Both the position numbers and the translations under genes were made by a program. Of a stretch of 64,000 nt of DNA, positions 33,253 to 46,100 are shown piece after piece; within the stretch, counting starts at the first letter, position 1, and every line of letters starts with the position of its first letter. The DNA is from Branchiostoma lanceolatum (taxonomy: Eukaryota > Chordata > Leptocardii > Amphioxiformes > Branchiostomatidae). Location of the stretch: assembly GCF_035083965.1 (NCBI RefSeq), contig NC_089724.1:18060974-18124973 (forward strand), read 5' to 3'. Below the pieces are notes generated by a model, which was given only the letters and a program-made list of their open reading frames with translations, did no database searches and was not told where the DNA came from.

Positions 33253-35920
33253 CTATGATATGCAGACAGCGTAACCTCTGTTGTAGCCACTGTGTTTCCC
33301 TCTCTCATACATCATGGCACTGGAGACATTGTCCTTGGTCTCTTTGGTTGTCTTAGTGGCTTTGACATCCATTTCATGCACCCTGTGTAGTAAAATATTA
33401 CTTTTAACAATGAGCACTACTGGCATTGCATGCCTCCAAAGTGGTAATGGTCGTTGACAATCAAGTATGTCAATGAATACAGCTGTGTACCTAAACAAAT
33501 TTTAGGTACAGGTACACAGGTTTAGGTACTGGTCCAGACCTGAACCTGTACCTAAACTACTTGTTCAGGAAATGGTAGATTTTCAATGAGGACAAAAGCA
33601 TGTTTGAACTGGTAACAACATAATATCTAAATGTGCTAGGTATTATCTTTATGAAAACACAAAAGAAAATTTGCCTTGCAAATGTATCTTATGTACTGGA
33701 CTATAGTACAGATGTGGCTTTAATGCACTGCCACGGTAATTTCATAGTAATTTTATCTGTCAAAATGGCCATCCTCTGAGTCAGGCTTGACCTGATTAGT
33801 ACCGGTCTAGTACCCGTCCACCAGGGTTCAGGAATTTTGGACCTGTACCTTATTGATTATACCCGGTACTGTATCGGTACAGTGTACCGGTACACAGCTC
33901 TATCAATGAATGTTATGAATGGATTAATGAAATATGTTATTTGCACTATAAAAATAAAACAGTATGGAACATTAACTGTACCAACGACAATCATTCACAA
34001 TTAGGAACTTGAAGCTTTGAACTTGGTAGTATTTCTTGTCAAATAATGCCCATATTTGGTGGAAAGGCAGTAGATTTTTTTCTCATGTTGGAAAATGGAG
34101 TCCCAAGTCATCTTAAGAAGTGCATGAGTACAATAAGTGATAGAGTGGTGAGGCGGACCTACTTGAGCATGGTCTCGATGCACGGCGCGATGTGGTCCCA
34201 GCGATATCCGGTGATGCTGTGGAGACGACTGGTCCACGTTGGCGACAGGTGCAGGCAGATCCTGGAGGCCGCCACGCACGCCGCCGCGATCACCGACGGA
34301 CGGAACACCAGGAAACAATGGTCTACAGAAGTAATACAAACAAACTATCATCAAACCCAAGTAATGATCAAGCCATGGACATTTGGACCATGGACAAGTA
34401 AGATGTACTATTTAGCGCTTCAATACAATATCACATATAGCATGACAACTGATCAGTAACTAGGTAAAAGATGTTGAATCCATCTTGTGATACTAAGTTG
34501 TAGTTACTTCACCGTTACAAAATCATCTTTCCCCAGCTTGACACATCAGAGTCTTCTTCTTACCAAGAACTAGCCTACCCTCGTTTAGATGGACATGTCT
34601 TTCAATCCCACTAATGTATTCTCTGCTTGAATTGTTTGCACTCACCCTGTAAGGACACCTCCAAGAAGTAGTGACAGTACTTTTCCAGGTACAGCCTGCT
34701 CTTGTTGACTGAGCACACAGGGTACCCTGCATGTAGGTCTGACTGTGACACCCCCTCCGTCATGTAGTAGTCCAGGAAGTGTGCAGGGGTGGGCAGGGAG
34801 ATGTTCCACTGGAAGAACTTCAGGATAGTCAGCTCCATCTGGAGATACTCCTCCTCAGAGTAGACTTCCCGCACATACTGGTTCAACTTCTTGATCCGAG
34901 GTACTCTTCTCTCCTCTTCTTCAAACTTACCTGTAAAGTTACCCCTTGTACTTCAGTTAAGCAAACCCCAAATTTGTATCAACTTTCAACACACCAATGC
35001 CAGATTATAAGATGGCCATCAAGTATAAAGGGAAGGTCCACAAATTATATTTGTGAGTATAGTCAAAGAATAATATCTATAGACTGAAAGGATATGGAAA
35101 TATAATGTGTTACAACATCTTAGACTCTTAGTGCATGCATTCAGGAGTTTTTTTGAGTTTGAAGATTTTAAATCAATGTTTTAACACCAGCTTTATAGTG
35201 GACTGTTGAACGGCCCCTTACATGCCACCAGCAGACACCCCAGCGCCACCAGGTGCATCCTGCTCTCCTGGATGTCATAGCTGTCCATGAACTGGTCCAG
35301 CAGGTAGACAGCCAGGTGCAGCGCCGTGCAGTGGACACCCTGTTTCTCGTTAATGATGCTCAACCAGTCCACCAGATACCTGCGTAAGCCCAGCTGGGGG
35401 GAGAGGCCCCTGGTACACATAGGTAGAAAAGCTTGTTAGGGATAGTAGTCAAAAAGACAAAGAAAGTGAAGGAATAACAGAATAGAGAGCAGTTCTCTGT
35501 GAGAAGTCAAGATGTTGTTTTTAGACTAGAAAGAAGATGCATGAGCTACTGTAAATGCAGAAATGTTCGCAGTGGTTTTATGTTCACGGTTTTCGTGGTG
35601 AACTCTTCAGCGCGAACTTAAAACCGCTGCGAAACTTTTTGTCCACCAATGACTATGGTGCTACTATTGTTTCAAATGTGACCTTAAAACCACCATGGAC
35701 ACTCCATTATCTCCCTACCGTGAAATAAAAACCATGCAAACTTAAAAATGCATTTACAGTATCTTTCCTTGCCATTTGAACATGCAGAAAGGCATCATTT
35801 GTTGGAGCTTTTTGATGGACGGACATACTTGAATGGTGGGAGTTCTGCCTCCTTGGTGCGAAGCGTCTCGTGAATGTCGGTTGCAAGCTGTGTCTTCCAC
35901 CACTCCTTCTGAACCTCCAT
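33253..35920 (-). CDS. CCNJ: Cyclin J
   Basis: Minus-strand exons in order: 35920-35829, 35409-35222, 34930-34646, 34322-34163 and 33382-33253; phases close to give 284 aa. The N-terminus (MEVQKEWWKTQLATDIHETL) and the block SPQLGLRRYLVDW match cyclin J. The cyclin box follows (AVYLLDQFMD...HLVALGCLLVACKFEEEE). A C-terminal cyclin fold follows, with FQWNISLPTPAHFLDYY, YFLEVSLQ and AAACVAASRICLHLSPTW. The vertebrate protein continues with a long Q/S-rich tail; here the last exon adds only ~43 residues and ends with a GYNRGYAVCIS motif reminiscent of the vertebrate SYNRSYQI. Cyclin J is a divergent cyclin linked in flies to the female germline; its CDK partner here is not known. It is head-to-head with WDR1, and intron 4 carries a hAT-type MITE. 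Confidence 0.93.
33478..33902. mobile_element. Non-autonomous hAT-type element (425 bp) with 8-bp target duplication
   Basis: The ends TACAGCTGTGTACC and GGTACACAGCTCTA are inverted repeats with one mismatch. The 8-bp sequence TCAATGAA flanks both sides (33470-33477 and 33903-33910), the hAT hallmark. The interior is rich in GGTAC(C/T) phrases. It lies in CCNJ intron 4. A related end occurs near 30008. Confidence 0.85.
35557..35761. mobile_element. Interspersed MITE-like repeat, copy 2
   Basis: Full-length copy in CCNJ intron 1. The TACTGTAAATGCAG and TGCATTTACAGTA ends are intact, and the interior has inverted GAACTTAAAACC/GGTTTTATGTTC phrases. Family as at 24174-24382. Confidence 0.8.
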
Positions 35921-37168
35921 GACTGAACCAATCACAGGGAGGCACCCAAGCAGAATGCTTGACTACACACTACTGGGAAGACTAGGGCAGAGAAAACTGG
36001 TCAGATCACCAACAGAGACATTGACAGAAATCTTGTTTCTGACTTTCTCTGTTCCATGATTTAATTTTTGTGTATTCCAGTACTAGTACTGAACATCTAT
36101 ATCATTTTTGTATTCAAACCCGCATGTCTAATAAAAGTAAACAAAAAATTAAACGGTGGTATAAAACGTGTTAAACGAAACGAAAAGAAGCAGTCGAAAC
36201 ATTGAAAGTGGAGGAAACAATTTTGTGCCCATAAATCATTCTGTGAACCCCCTTGATTGATAATAAATGGGTGTCAGAATCCCTTTGTTTCAACATCAAG
36301 GAAGACCTTACTTGATTTTCCTATATTACCAATTATGAAACCGCATGTTAGGTACTAAATCTAGCGCCGCCTTCAAGAACCACATACAAGGATACGTATC
36401 TTTCCTGCAAATCATGCGCCATGTGATTTTACTTTCTCCTTCCCGCTTGCCTGGTCTTGCCATGATGGCCACGATTCTCAGAACAAAAAATTATGATGGG
36501 AACAATGAAAACAACATATCGAACCGCACGGCGATGTATCGGCATGGCCACATTTTCCTGTATTTCGAAGATTACGCCAACCCATCTGAACGCCGCAACC
36601 AACGGTCTCACCTTTAGTCTCTTACAGCTTCCTTTCTGCTACGACATCGCGCGGGGTTTGGAGAAGAAACTGGAGAAAATGTTGAGACGTGTCTGCGCTC
36701 CGAGGGCTCTTCTTTCAGATGACCTAAGGTCACAGGAGGTAATTTATATTCAGAACTTCTGACCAATCAAATAAATGAATAACAATCACGTGAGTTTGCC
36801 CGACGGCTGCACGAGGATTACCCGAAATAGCGCGAAGTATGCCGAGCTTGAGGCTCGGGATTTCCCGGAAAAGCTCGCCCTTAAAAAGGTTTTTCTGAAA
36901 ACATCAACAATGTTTCATTTTGCATAGAATGAGGGCTCTGTGAATAAAAAATTATGACATAGGTGTTATATTGTCCACATTAAAGCAATGCGTAAACAGA
37001 TGACTTATTTTGCAGTGGTTAGCCTCTTTTTTTTACCAAATATGGTCATTGACCCCGAGGATCGCGCCTCAAAGGTCAACGTCTCCCTTTCCGGTAGTTC
37101 GCTTCCTGATTTGTGGGAGTTTCTGAAGAAATACTACAAAAATCAACGGGAAAACTTTGGTTTCGGAT
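35921..37168. promoter_or_regulatory. Head-to-head intergenic region between CCNJ and WDR1 (candidate bidirectional promoter)
   Basis: The start codons of CCNJ (minus, 35920) and WDR1 (plus, 37169, inferred) are 1.25 kb apart. The part from about 36500 to 37110 is relatively CpG-rich, with ETS-like GGAA/TTCC cores (TTTCCGG, CTTCCTG). No TATA box was picked out. 5' UTR boundaries are unknown. Confidence 0.45.
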
Positions 37169-40100
37169 ATGTCTGAATATGTACAAAGTAAGTAGAAAAT
37201 CACCGTTTGATATCCGTTGTGTATCGATACTTCTGGGGATATATTCTGTTCCCCTTTATAGGTTTTGTACGTTCAGAAACCGGCTTTTCTGGGAGGGCGC
37301 GCCGGGCGGTGGTGTGTGTGTACACAGTACAGTATGAATCTAAGATGTACATTGGTTCACCTCTGTGGAATGTTTCTTTTGTCGCATTCATGCATACTTT
37401 TAATTTCACATTCTGTAGCCGAATCTATAGTATGAGATGATAAGAGTTCTTACGGTAAATGCACTGTTTGAAAAATCTAGATATTATGAAGTGCAAAATA
37501 ATTTATAACGTTATGTTATCACTTCCTTCAAACTGAACACAGTCAAAGTAAGTGAAGTTACAAGTATAAACTATACAGTCGTTTTCTGCTTGTGTTCTTG
37601 AATGACCTATCTTCGTAAAGAATGAAACAGCTTAGAGACATGTTGTGCCTATGGATAGGCAGACAAGCTGTGGCAAATCCGCCCTATAGTTATAATGTCT
37701 GGCAGAGAAGTGTTATGTTTGCTCACCACACACTACAACCTAGCATACCAAAGTGACCCGTCATGTACTAAATGTATGATCAGCTTTTCTCCTGTTATAC
37801 TGCACCCCCTGCATCTCTGCGAAACATGACAAGCCTATACCTCTCCAAATATTGCATACTGATGCCTAAAATATTTCCACATTGATATCTATATATGTGG
37901 GTGGGATACGTGGGTATAGAGTTGTCACATTTCTTGTCACACCCTCTATATATTTTTTCAACAATTGACCCGAAGTTCTGGTAGTTATATTTCATTCCAC
38001 CAAGGCAAAACTGGAACTAATAAAAAGAGTTACAATTCTGTCCTGTCAAGACATGAGTTGTTTAATATCCTACTACAGTCAAACCTGCCTAGGCGACCAC
38101 CTCTTCAACGCGACCACCTGGCCATGGCGACCGCTTTTTCTCGGTCCCGAAAATTTTCCCCATAGGCACAAGCATTAAGCGGCCTTCCCAAGGCGACCAC
38201 CCGTCCAACGCGACCGCGACCACCACGAATTAGGACCGCACAGAGCACAATCCCTGCCCATGGCGACCGTCTTCCAGCGGATTTTACTGTCGGATTTGGC
38301 GAAAATGTTTTTAAGACCTTGACGGACAAAAATATATGAATAGCATAGATTCCACCATTTAGTGTTTTGATAAAACGTTCTCACTATAAACATTGTTGTT
38401 GTGCCCAGCGCAATCTTATAGTTTACCGCAAGCTCGGTTCGGTTTGAACTCAATTTTCAATACGATCACGTAGTGTATGGCGTCAAAAAGTCAGATTTCA
38501 GATTTTTATGTGCGTGTGTGTACTCAAACGTAACGTGTGAATACGGGAGGGCGCTACGAGATCATTTTTCAGTGAAAAGTATGACGGAAATTTGTACACG
38601 ATGTAGTATGAAAATATTACAACGATAACAGAAAATGTAATTTCTGTAGGATCTTTCTGTCAATGAGAATTGAACCTGGTGGGGGTCATGCTGTCTAAAA
38701 TCATATAATATTCCACCCATCTACGTAGTACACTGTATATTTTTAACACCTCGACCCGGAGACATCTTATGAGTGGAATCCTCTTCATGGCGACCACCTG
38801 TCCATCGCGACCATTTTTACTCGGTCCCCCGGGTGGTCGCCTTGGGCAGGTTTGACTGTACTTAAGGAATGACCTCAACTGGCTCAAGTACATTGTGTAG
38901 TCACATGTAGTTACATTTCATTTGATCAGTTGTAGCGCTAAGCACATGTAGCTGAAACCTATAAAACTATTACATGTACCCAGGCCTCAGGTGGAGGCAA
39001 GAATTCTTTCCTGCCAATAAATCATTCATAATACCATGGCTGTTGACAGGACCATCCTTGGAATAGAAAAAAAAGTTGACAGGATGTGCAGGAATGATAA
39101 TTAGTTTGACCAGACCATGTATTGATGTAATAAGCCCTGGTAAGCTAACTAGAATGGCACACAGGCTTCATGTCACATTCCATCCCTCTCAAAATGACAT
39201 GCAGTTAGAACAATTTGCTTGATAATGGTAATTCAAACTGTTCATGTGATATTTAAGTTGTAGTTGCAGCCTTTGCATAGTTTACACCCGGAGTCTGACT
39301 AATTTGTTTGATTTTGAATTAATGAATAGATAGGTGAAAAACTGAAGAGACTATCAATGTGTAATGATATCACCTTGACATTCGTTGATGACATGATAAT
39401 AATGTGACTGTTTTTGTTTTAAAGCGACTGTGTTTCCTGCCCTCCCACGCACCCAGCGTGCTACGGCCTTCGCTCTCGGAGGGGACCCTAAAGGCAAGAA
39501 CTTCCTGTACTGCTTCGGGCAGAGTGTCATCATCAGGGATATAGAGGTGAGTCTGACACCTGGAATTAGTCTGGTGAGAGTGCATGTTGTTGTTGTTGTT
39601 GTCATTGTTATCCAATTTATGGCTGGTGTCAAACTGTGGTCCTTTTGTGAGATGCAGACAGACCATGGTTCCCCAATTCTCCCTGTGTAAGTACAAAGAA
39701 AGTAGTTCTGAACCATACTTAAGTTATAGCCTACATATTCTCAATGACTGATAGTGACTGCAGATCCTTTGTAGCAAGTTTATGACATCTAGTGCCAGCT
39801 GTATACAGATTAAGTAGACTATATGATGCTCTGTTGATTTGAAATTATGCCTTATTGTATTTGTATGACTTTCTTACCTTTGTAGAACCCAGCTATCTCA
39901 GATGTTTACACACAACATGTGGCTAAGACAACAGTCGCCAAGTATGCTCCCAGTGGCTTTTATATTTCATCTGCAGGTAATGGTTGCCCTTAAGTTTAAT
40001 GTATTGTACAAAGTGAATGTGTTAGAATACCCTATGTTGTAATGATGTTGTGGTCTATTACTTTGACTGTATATGACAAAGTTGAAATGTCATGGTATAT

Positions 40101-43100
40101 GTGGAAATTAAAATTAACAAATGTACTACTACTACTACTAGTTAGCCAAGTTACGTGATTTCTCAAAGTTGTTGTTAGATGACGTGCAGGAGCATCATAA
40201 ATACTAGTACATAAACTACATATGTAATTTGCATACACTTTTAGATCAGAAGTGATGTCTGAAGGTAATTGTTACAGGTAAGACCTTGCAGTGGTAGAAA
40301 TACTTTTTTCCAGTGTTCTGCAATATTGCAGAATGTCAAAATTTTGTTCTGCAATTTGAAAATATTTTCTGCAAGTACATAAGCCTCCATACTACATTCT
40401 CAATCTATAATGCCTATAATTACATATCTAGTTTTGCAACATTACTGTAATTCTTTATTCTCTCACACTCTATCTTTAATTTTTACAAAGTTTGAAACAG
40501 GAAAAACATACATGTGTGTAAAAAAATAATTCAAATGAAAAGCGAATTTACTTCATTGAAATGGCAACATCACATCAAATAACTTTTTTTGATTTCAATA
40601 TGTGACACAGTGTAAAAAATTCAACAACCTTCCTGATAAGGAGGAACAAGGACATTATATCCTTGCGAGGAATATTTCTTCTGATGCGTAATTAGATCGC
40701 ACAACCTGTGACAAAAATCACAGCCACGGCCCTCGGAAAATGCAAAATTTCATTCTGCAAAATTGCAGATTGTTTAATTTTTCTTGTGTAATCTTGAAAA
40801 TCTGTCTGCAAATAGACCCCTTTCCAAATACCGCGGCCATTTTGAATCCAGGGCGCGCGCACGTGATTCGAGCGCGGGAAAAGTCAACACCCGGTAAGAC
40901 CAAGCCAGCGGTAAGGCGTTCCCAATAGAAACCAGCGTTGAGTCATCTTCGGCGGCGAGATGTTCTCCTCCTCGGTGAAATCCATCGATATATTTGCATG
41001 GCACAAGTAGATGATATTGTTGTGGACACTTGGACTAGATATCGGCCAGTAAAATTATGAATTTCTGCTACTTTTCCACAGTTTCTGCCGGGATGTTGAA
41101 CGCGCGCTACAGTGATAAAATGCTGATATGTTTACACCGCGTGCTTGTAATTTCCCTAATAATGTTAGCTAAAGTCGAGAAAAATCCCACAAAACATACA
41201 CTTTTCGGATCATTTTAGCTTCGTTTAGGTATGAATATAACTCTTGAGCCTTTTGGCTGTTGTGACAATGCCAACATAATCTTGAAATTACGTTAGTTTG
41301 AGGGAGGGTCGTGTTTTCTGTGCAGCGTTACATCGACTTCGCTCAGCAATATTTGACATTTCCGCTGAATGCAATCCCACACAAAAAAAAACGTGAAAAT
41401 ATAGGCCTAGGCTTGAGTTCAATGTCCTTAAATATGGCAGCATTCCGGCTGCTTTTTGACGATCTTTTCGGATGCCAAGTATTTAGGCTTGAGGACTCTA
41501 AGTACGTGAGTGAAGTTGTGTTTTCCATTCTATCTGACGTTTCTTTAAATCATTTTGCGCGGCAATATTTCAGATATCTGTTGGCCGGATGGAACCCAAA
41601 AAACGTTAAATAATATTGACTTGAGGACTGAAGGACCTCAGGCCGATATTTTTCCTTTTGTTGTGGGGTTTCATCCTGTGGAAATCTAAAATATTTCCGC
41701 AAAAAGTAATGTAATCAAACGCTACAAAGAAAACACGCCCCCTGCTTCACTCACGAACTTCATCAAGCTAATTTTGGCACTGAAATATCGTCAAAGTCAA
41801 AGGAGCCACCGAAGTTCCGTCAAATTTTTATACTCGCAAAGCCCTCAAGCCTATATTTTCACGCTTCTGTAATATCATCCGACGGAAATTAAGATATTAC
41901 GGCGCAAAGTGAAAACACTCCATCTTCACTCACGTACTTTAGGTTTTGATATTTCAGAAAACTCGTCAAAAGAAGCCGCCGAAATTCTGCTAAATTCCCC
42001 CAAAAAATTACCTTTAGCTCAAGCCTACATTTTCAGGTCTTTTTTTGTGGGATTGCATTCAGCGGAAATGTCAAATATCGCTTGCGGAGCGATGTAACAA
42101 GAGAGAAAGGAAAAGCTAGACAGAAAAGAAAGAAAGGCTAGACAGAAACACGACCCCCTCTCAACGCGCGTTTTCCCAGGGGAAGTCACAACCGGTAAAA
42201 TTCTGTATATTTCTATCTAAGTAGCTATAAGGATCCCAGCCCGAAAAGTGTATGCTTTACGGGGTTTTTCTCGACTTGTGAGTGAAGCCGGGGGCGTGTT
42301 TTCTTTGGAGCGTTTTATTGCATCACTTTTTGCGGAAATATCTTAGATTTCCACAGGATGAAACCCCACAACAAAAGGAAAAATATCGGCCGGAGGTCCT
42401 TCAGGCCTCAAGTCAATATTATTTAACGTTTTTTGGGTTCCATCCGGCCAACAGATATCTGAAATATTGCCGCGCAAAATGATTTAAAGAAACGTCAGAT
42501 AGAATGGAAAACACAACTTCACTCGCGTACTTGGAGTCCTCAAGCCTAAATTCTTGGCAACCGAAAAGATCGTCAAAAAGCCGCCGGAATGCTGCCAAAT
42601 TTGTACCCAAAAGGACATTGAACTCAAGTCTATATTTTCACGTCTTGTTTTTTTTTGTGGGATTGCATTCAACGGAAATGTCAAATATTGCTGAGCGAAG
42701 TCGATGTAACGCTGCACAGAAAACACGACCCTCCCTCAAACTAACGTAATTTCAAGATGATGTTGGCATTGTCACGACAGCCAAAAGGCTCAAGAGTTAT
42801 ATTCATACCTAAACGAAGCTAAAATGATCCGAGAAGTGTATGTTTTGTGGGATTTTTCTCGACTTTAGCTAACATTATTAGGGAAATTACAAGCACGCGG
42901 TGTAAACATATCAGCATTTTATCACTGTAGCGCGCGTTCAACATCCCGGCAGAAACTGTGGAAAAGTAGCAGAAATTCACAATTTTACTGGCCGATATCT
43001 AGTCCAAGTGTCCACAACAATATCATCTACTTGTGCCATGCAAATATATCGATGGATTTCACCGAGAAGGAGAACATCTCGCCGCCGAAGATGACTCAAC

Positions 43101-46100
43101 GCTGGTTTCTATTGGGAGCGCCTTACCGCTGGCTTGGTCTTACCGGGTGTTGACTTTTCCCGCGCTCGAATCACGTGCGCGCGCCCTGGATTCAAAATGG
43201 CCGCGGTATTTGGAAAGGGGTCTATTGCAGACTGCAGGTGGGTATTTTGAACACTGCCTTGTATATCTTCGATTGTTGGGAAAAAAGTTAAAACTTTCTG
43301 TCTAGTTTAAAATAATTAACCTTGCAATTTTGGTCAACTATCCATCTGTCTTTTCCTTATGTAGATGAGCATGGAAAAGTGCGTATTTGGGACACGGTTA
43401 ACAAGGAGCACATCCTGAAGAATGAGTTTCAGCCAATAGGGGGCCCCATCAAGGACATAGCCTGGTCACCTGACAGCAAAAGGATCGCTATTTGTGGAGA
43501 GGGCAAGGAAAAGTAAGTACTAGTAATCATTGTATTTGTAGTTCATACACTGGAGGTATTGTCTAAAGCACGACTCAATTGGCTTAGTAGCAGTACCTTC
43601 TATCACTATCAAATCTGGTAAAGCGGAAGTTTAAACAACAAACAAACAAGCAAACTTGAATTGAGGAAAGGAAAATGACTTGCCCCAGGACTGCTGTAAA
43701 TGAGGTCTTGATGAGTGGGAAGTTGTTAGTTAGAGACCATGTGGTTACTGGTTGCATGTGTCTTTTTGGACTGTATGGCTCATATTGATAAATGAAAACC
43801 TTTCTTATTAAGGAATGTTTTTTCTTTCCCGCCACCTTTGTAACAGTTCTTTGCACTTGGTTATGTGATAGGGACTTAACGAAGTTGAATATTAATTGTT
43901 CCTTTTCTGTCTTTGTCATAAGTTGCAAGCAGAAAGTTGATGTTATGTGACTATATTTTCAGGTTTGCCCACTGTTTCTTGGCAGACACAGGCAGCTCAG
44001 TCGGCGAGCTCATGGGAATCAGTAAAGTTGCGAACTCCATCGACTACCGGCCAACACGACCCTTTCGCATTGTGGCAGGAGGGGACGACACGACTGCAAC
44101 TTTCTACGAGGGACCTCCTTTCAAGTTCAAGATTTCGCTTACAGTAAGAACATTTAGTATTGTTTTACACTTTAAAAAATTATTGTTGGGGTACAAAGAG
44201 CTGCACCAAACTAGACATTATACCTCATGAGTATGCAACTGTGGAACAGAAATCAGATGAAACTTTGTAATTGTAACATAAAGATTACAAGGAAAAATAT
44301 TTTACTGGAATAATTTTAGTAGCAGACAATGAATCTTTTTGTCAGGATGAGGAGATTTCTTTGTTTGAACTGGCTCTTCTGCTTGTATTCAGGACCACAC
44401 ACGTTTTGTGAACTGTGTACGGTTTTCTCCTGATGGTGAGAGGTTCGTAACAGTCAGCGCTGATGGCAAGGTAAGGGGAACATCATTTATCCAATAGAGT
44501 CACAGGTTTCAGTTGATTTAGCAACACCTATTCTGGTCTACCGTTGAGCTGTATTTGCGCCACCATGTTATCTTCATATCATAATCATATTCTAAATGTT
44601 TTTATGACACTCACTGGTAAAATGCTGCTGTAAACACCAAGTACAATATGAATACTATTTCTTCTTGAGTTAACAGGTAATCTGGGATAAACTAGAAGGG
44701 TGTTTAAGGCAGCATAGAGTGTATCATTGATAAAGACTTACCCAATGCAGATTGTAAGACCATATCTGTGACTACATATGTTTTAACTTTCTTGCAGAAA
44801 TGTTTCAATTGACCCCTTCATTTTTGCCCTTTAGTTAAAGTGTCACCATTTTTGTCTTTTCAGGGCTTCATTTATGATGGTAAAACTGCAGAGTTGATAT
44901 CTGAACTGGGAGGTGGTGGTAGCAACGCTCACGGTGGGGGTATCTATGGCGTGAGTATATATTTTATCCATACAATCTGCTATGTACGTAGTGTTTTGAT
45001 ACTAGTTTTATACTTAAACTCCCTAAGTATTATAACTATCAGCCAATGGAATCCCAACAGTGCAAACTAACTTGCTTTAATTATGTCTAATGAATTTACA
45101 TATCTATAATTGAAAATATAGCTGTACTGTACTAACTTCTTAGTCATGGCAGTTTCTATGTTATGTAGCTTTCTGACATTCCTACATGTGTTTTGTTTAT
45201 GATCATACTAGTGTTGTTGGAGCCCAGACGGCAGCCAGTTGATTACATGTTCAGGAGACAAGTCTGTCAAACTGTGGGACATGGGACAGAATTCCGTAGT
45301 CAGGTTAGTATAGTTCCTCCTTGTTGTTTTGCGGATACCTCAGGGGCAGAGCTGGTTGTATATATTAAGCTGTTCTGATATTTCATGTGCTTGTGATAAA
45401 GATTTTTGCTTCTTTACTAATGAGTTACATGAACGGGCAAAATTAATTTTGATTTCACACATCAGGGTTTGAAGGCCTGCAATGCCAATTACCAAAGTAA
45501 AGATATGCCACAATAACTGCTTCGCTACCAAGCAGGATTCTGATTCCCTCTGCAAACCCACACTGGTCTGACATTATTTGATCTTGACTTGAGGACTAAT
45601 CTTTTTCATATCACATGTCAGGTTGTTTTCAGTCTGTCAAGATTACTAAAGTGACCCAGGCGTCTTAATGATAAGAAGCATAGGCGCAGCACCCATCTCC
45701 ATTTCTATAGCCCTTGGGCCACATATTTGTGCAAGTCACTACAGCAGGGGGCTAGGCCGTTGCTAGTGATGTATGTGTTTAACTACCATACTCTTTCCCA
45801 AATGCTGAGAGCTAAGCAGAGAAAGCAGTATGTGCCATTTTTAAAGTCCTTGGTATGGCCCGGCCGGGGATCAAACTCACAACCTACCATGTGCAAGATG
45901 AACACTCTGCCAACTAGGCCATTACACTGGTTTCAAAGGTTACCGAATGGCAAGAATTTTGTCCATCATAAACAGCAAAATCCAGTCAAATAATTGAAAG
46001 ACAGGTACTTGATGAAAATCAGCTACCGAACACTCTAACTCTAAGCTTAGGAAATGAGGAACTCATTTATTTCTTGTGCACTTCCACCTAGTGAGTTCAA

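Noticed and set aside
34001..34459. 119- and 137-codon frames on both strands
   Set aside because: Shadows of CCNJ exon 34322-34163, whose correct frame gives AAACVAASRICLHLSPTW.
36988..37176. 62-codon frame overlapping the WDR1 leader
   Set aside because: Could be an upstream ORF, but it ends 8 nt beyond the inferred WDR1 ATG in another frame and shows no homology I recognise.
41311..42726. Matching ~100-aa frames on both strands ([12 protein letters not shown]...)
   Set aside because: Inverted-repeat arms of the foldback element read in the same sense; not conserved across modules and no known domain.
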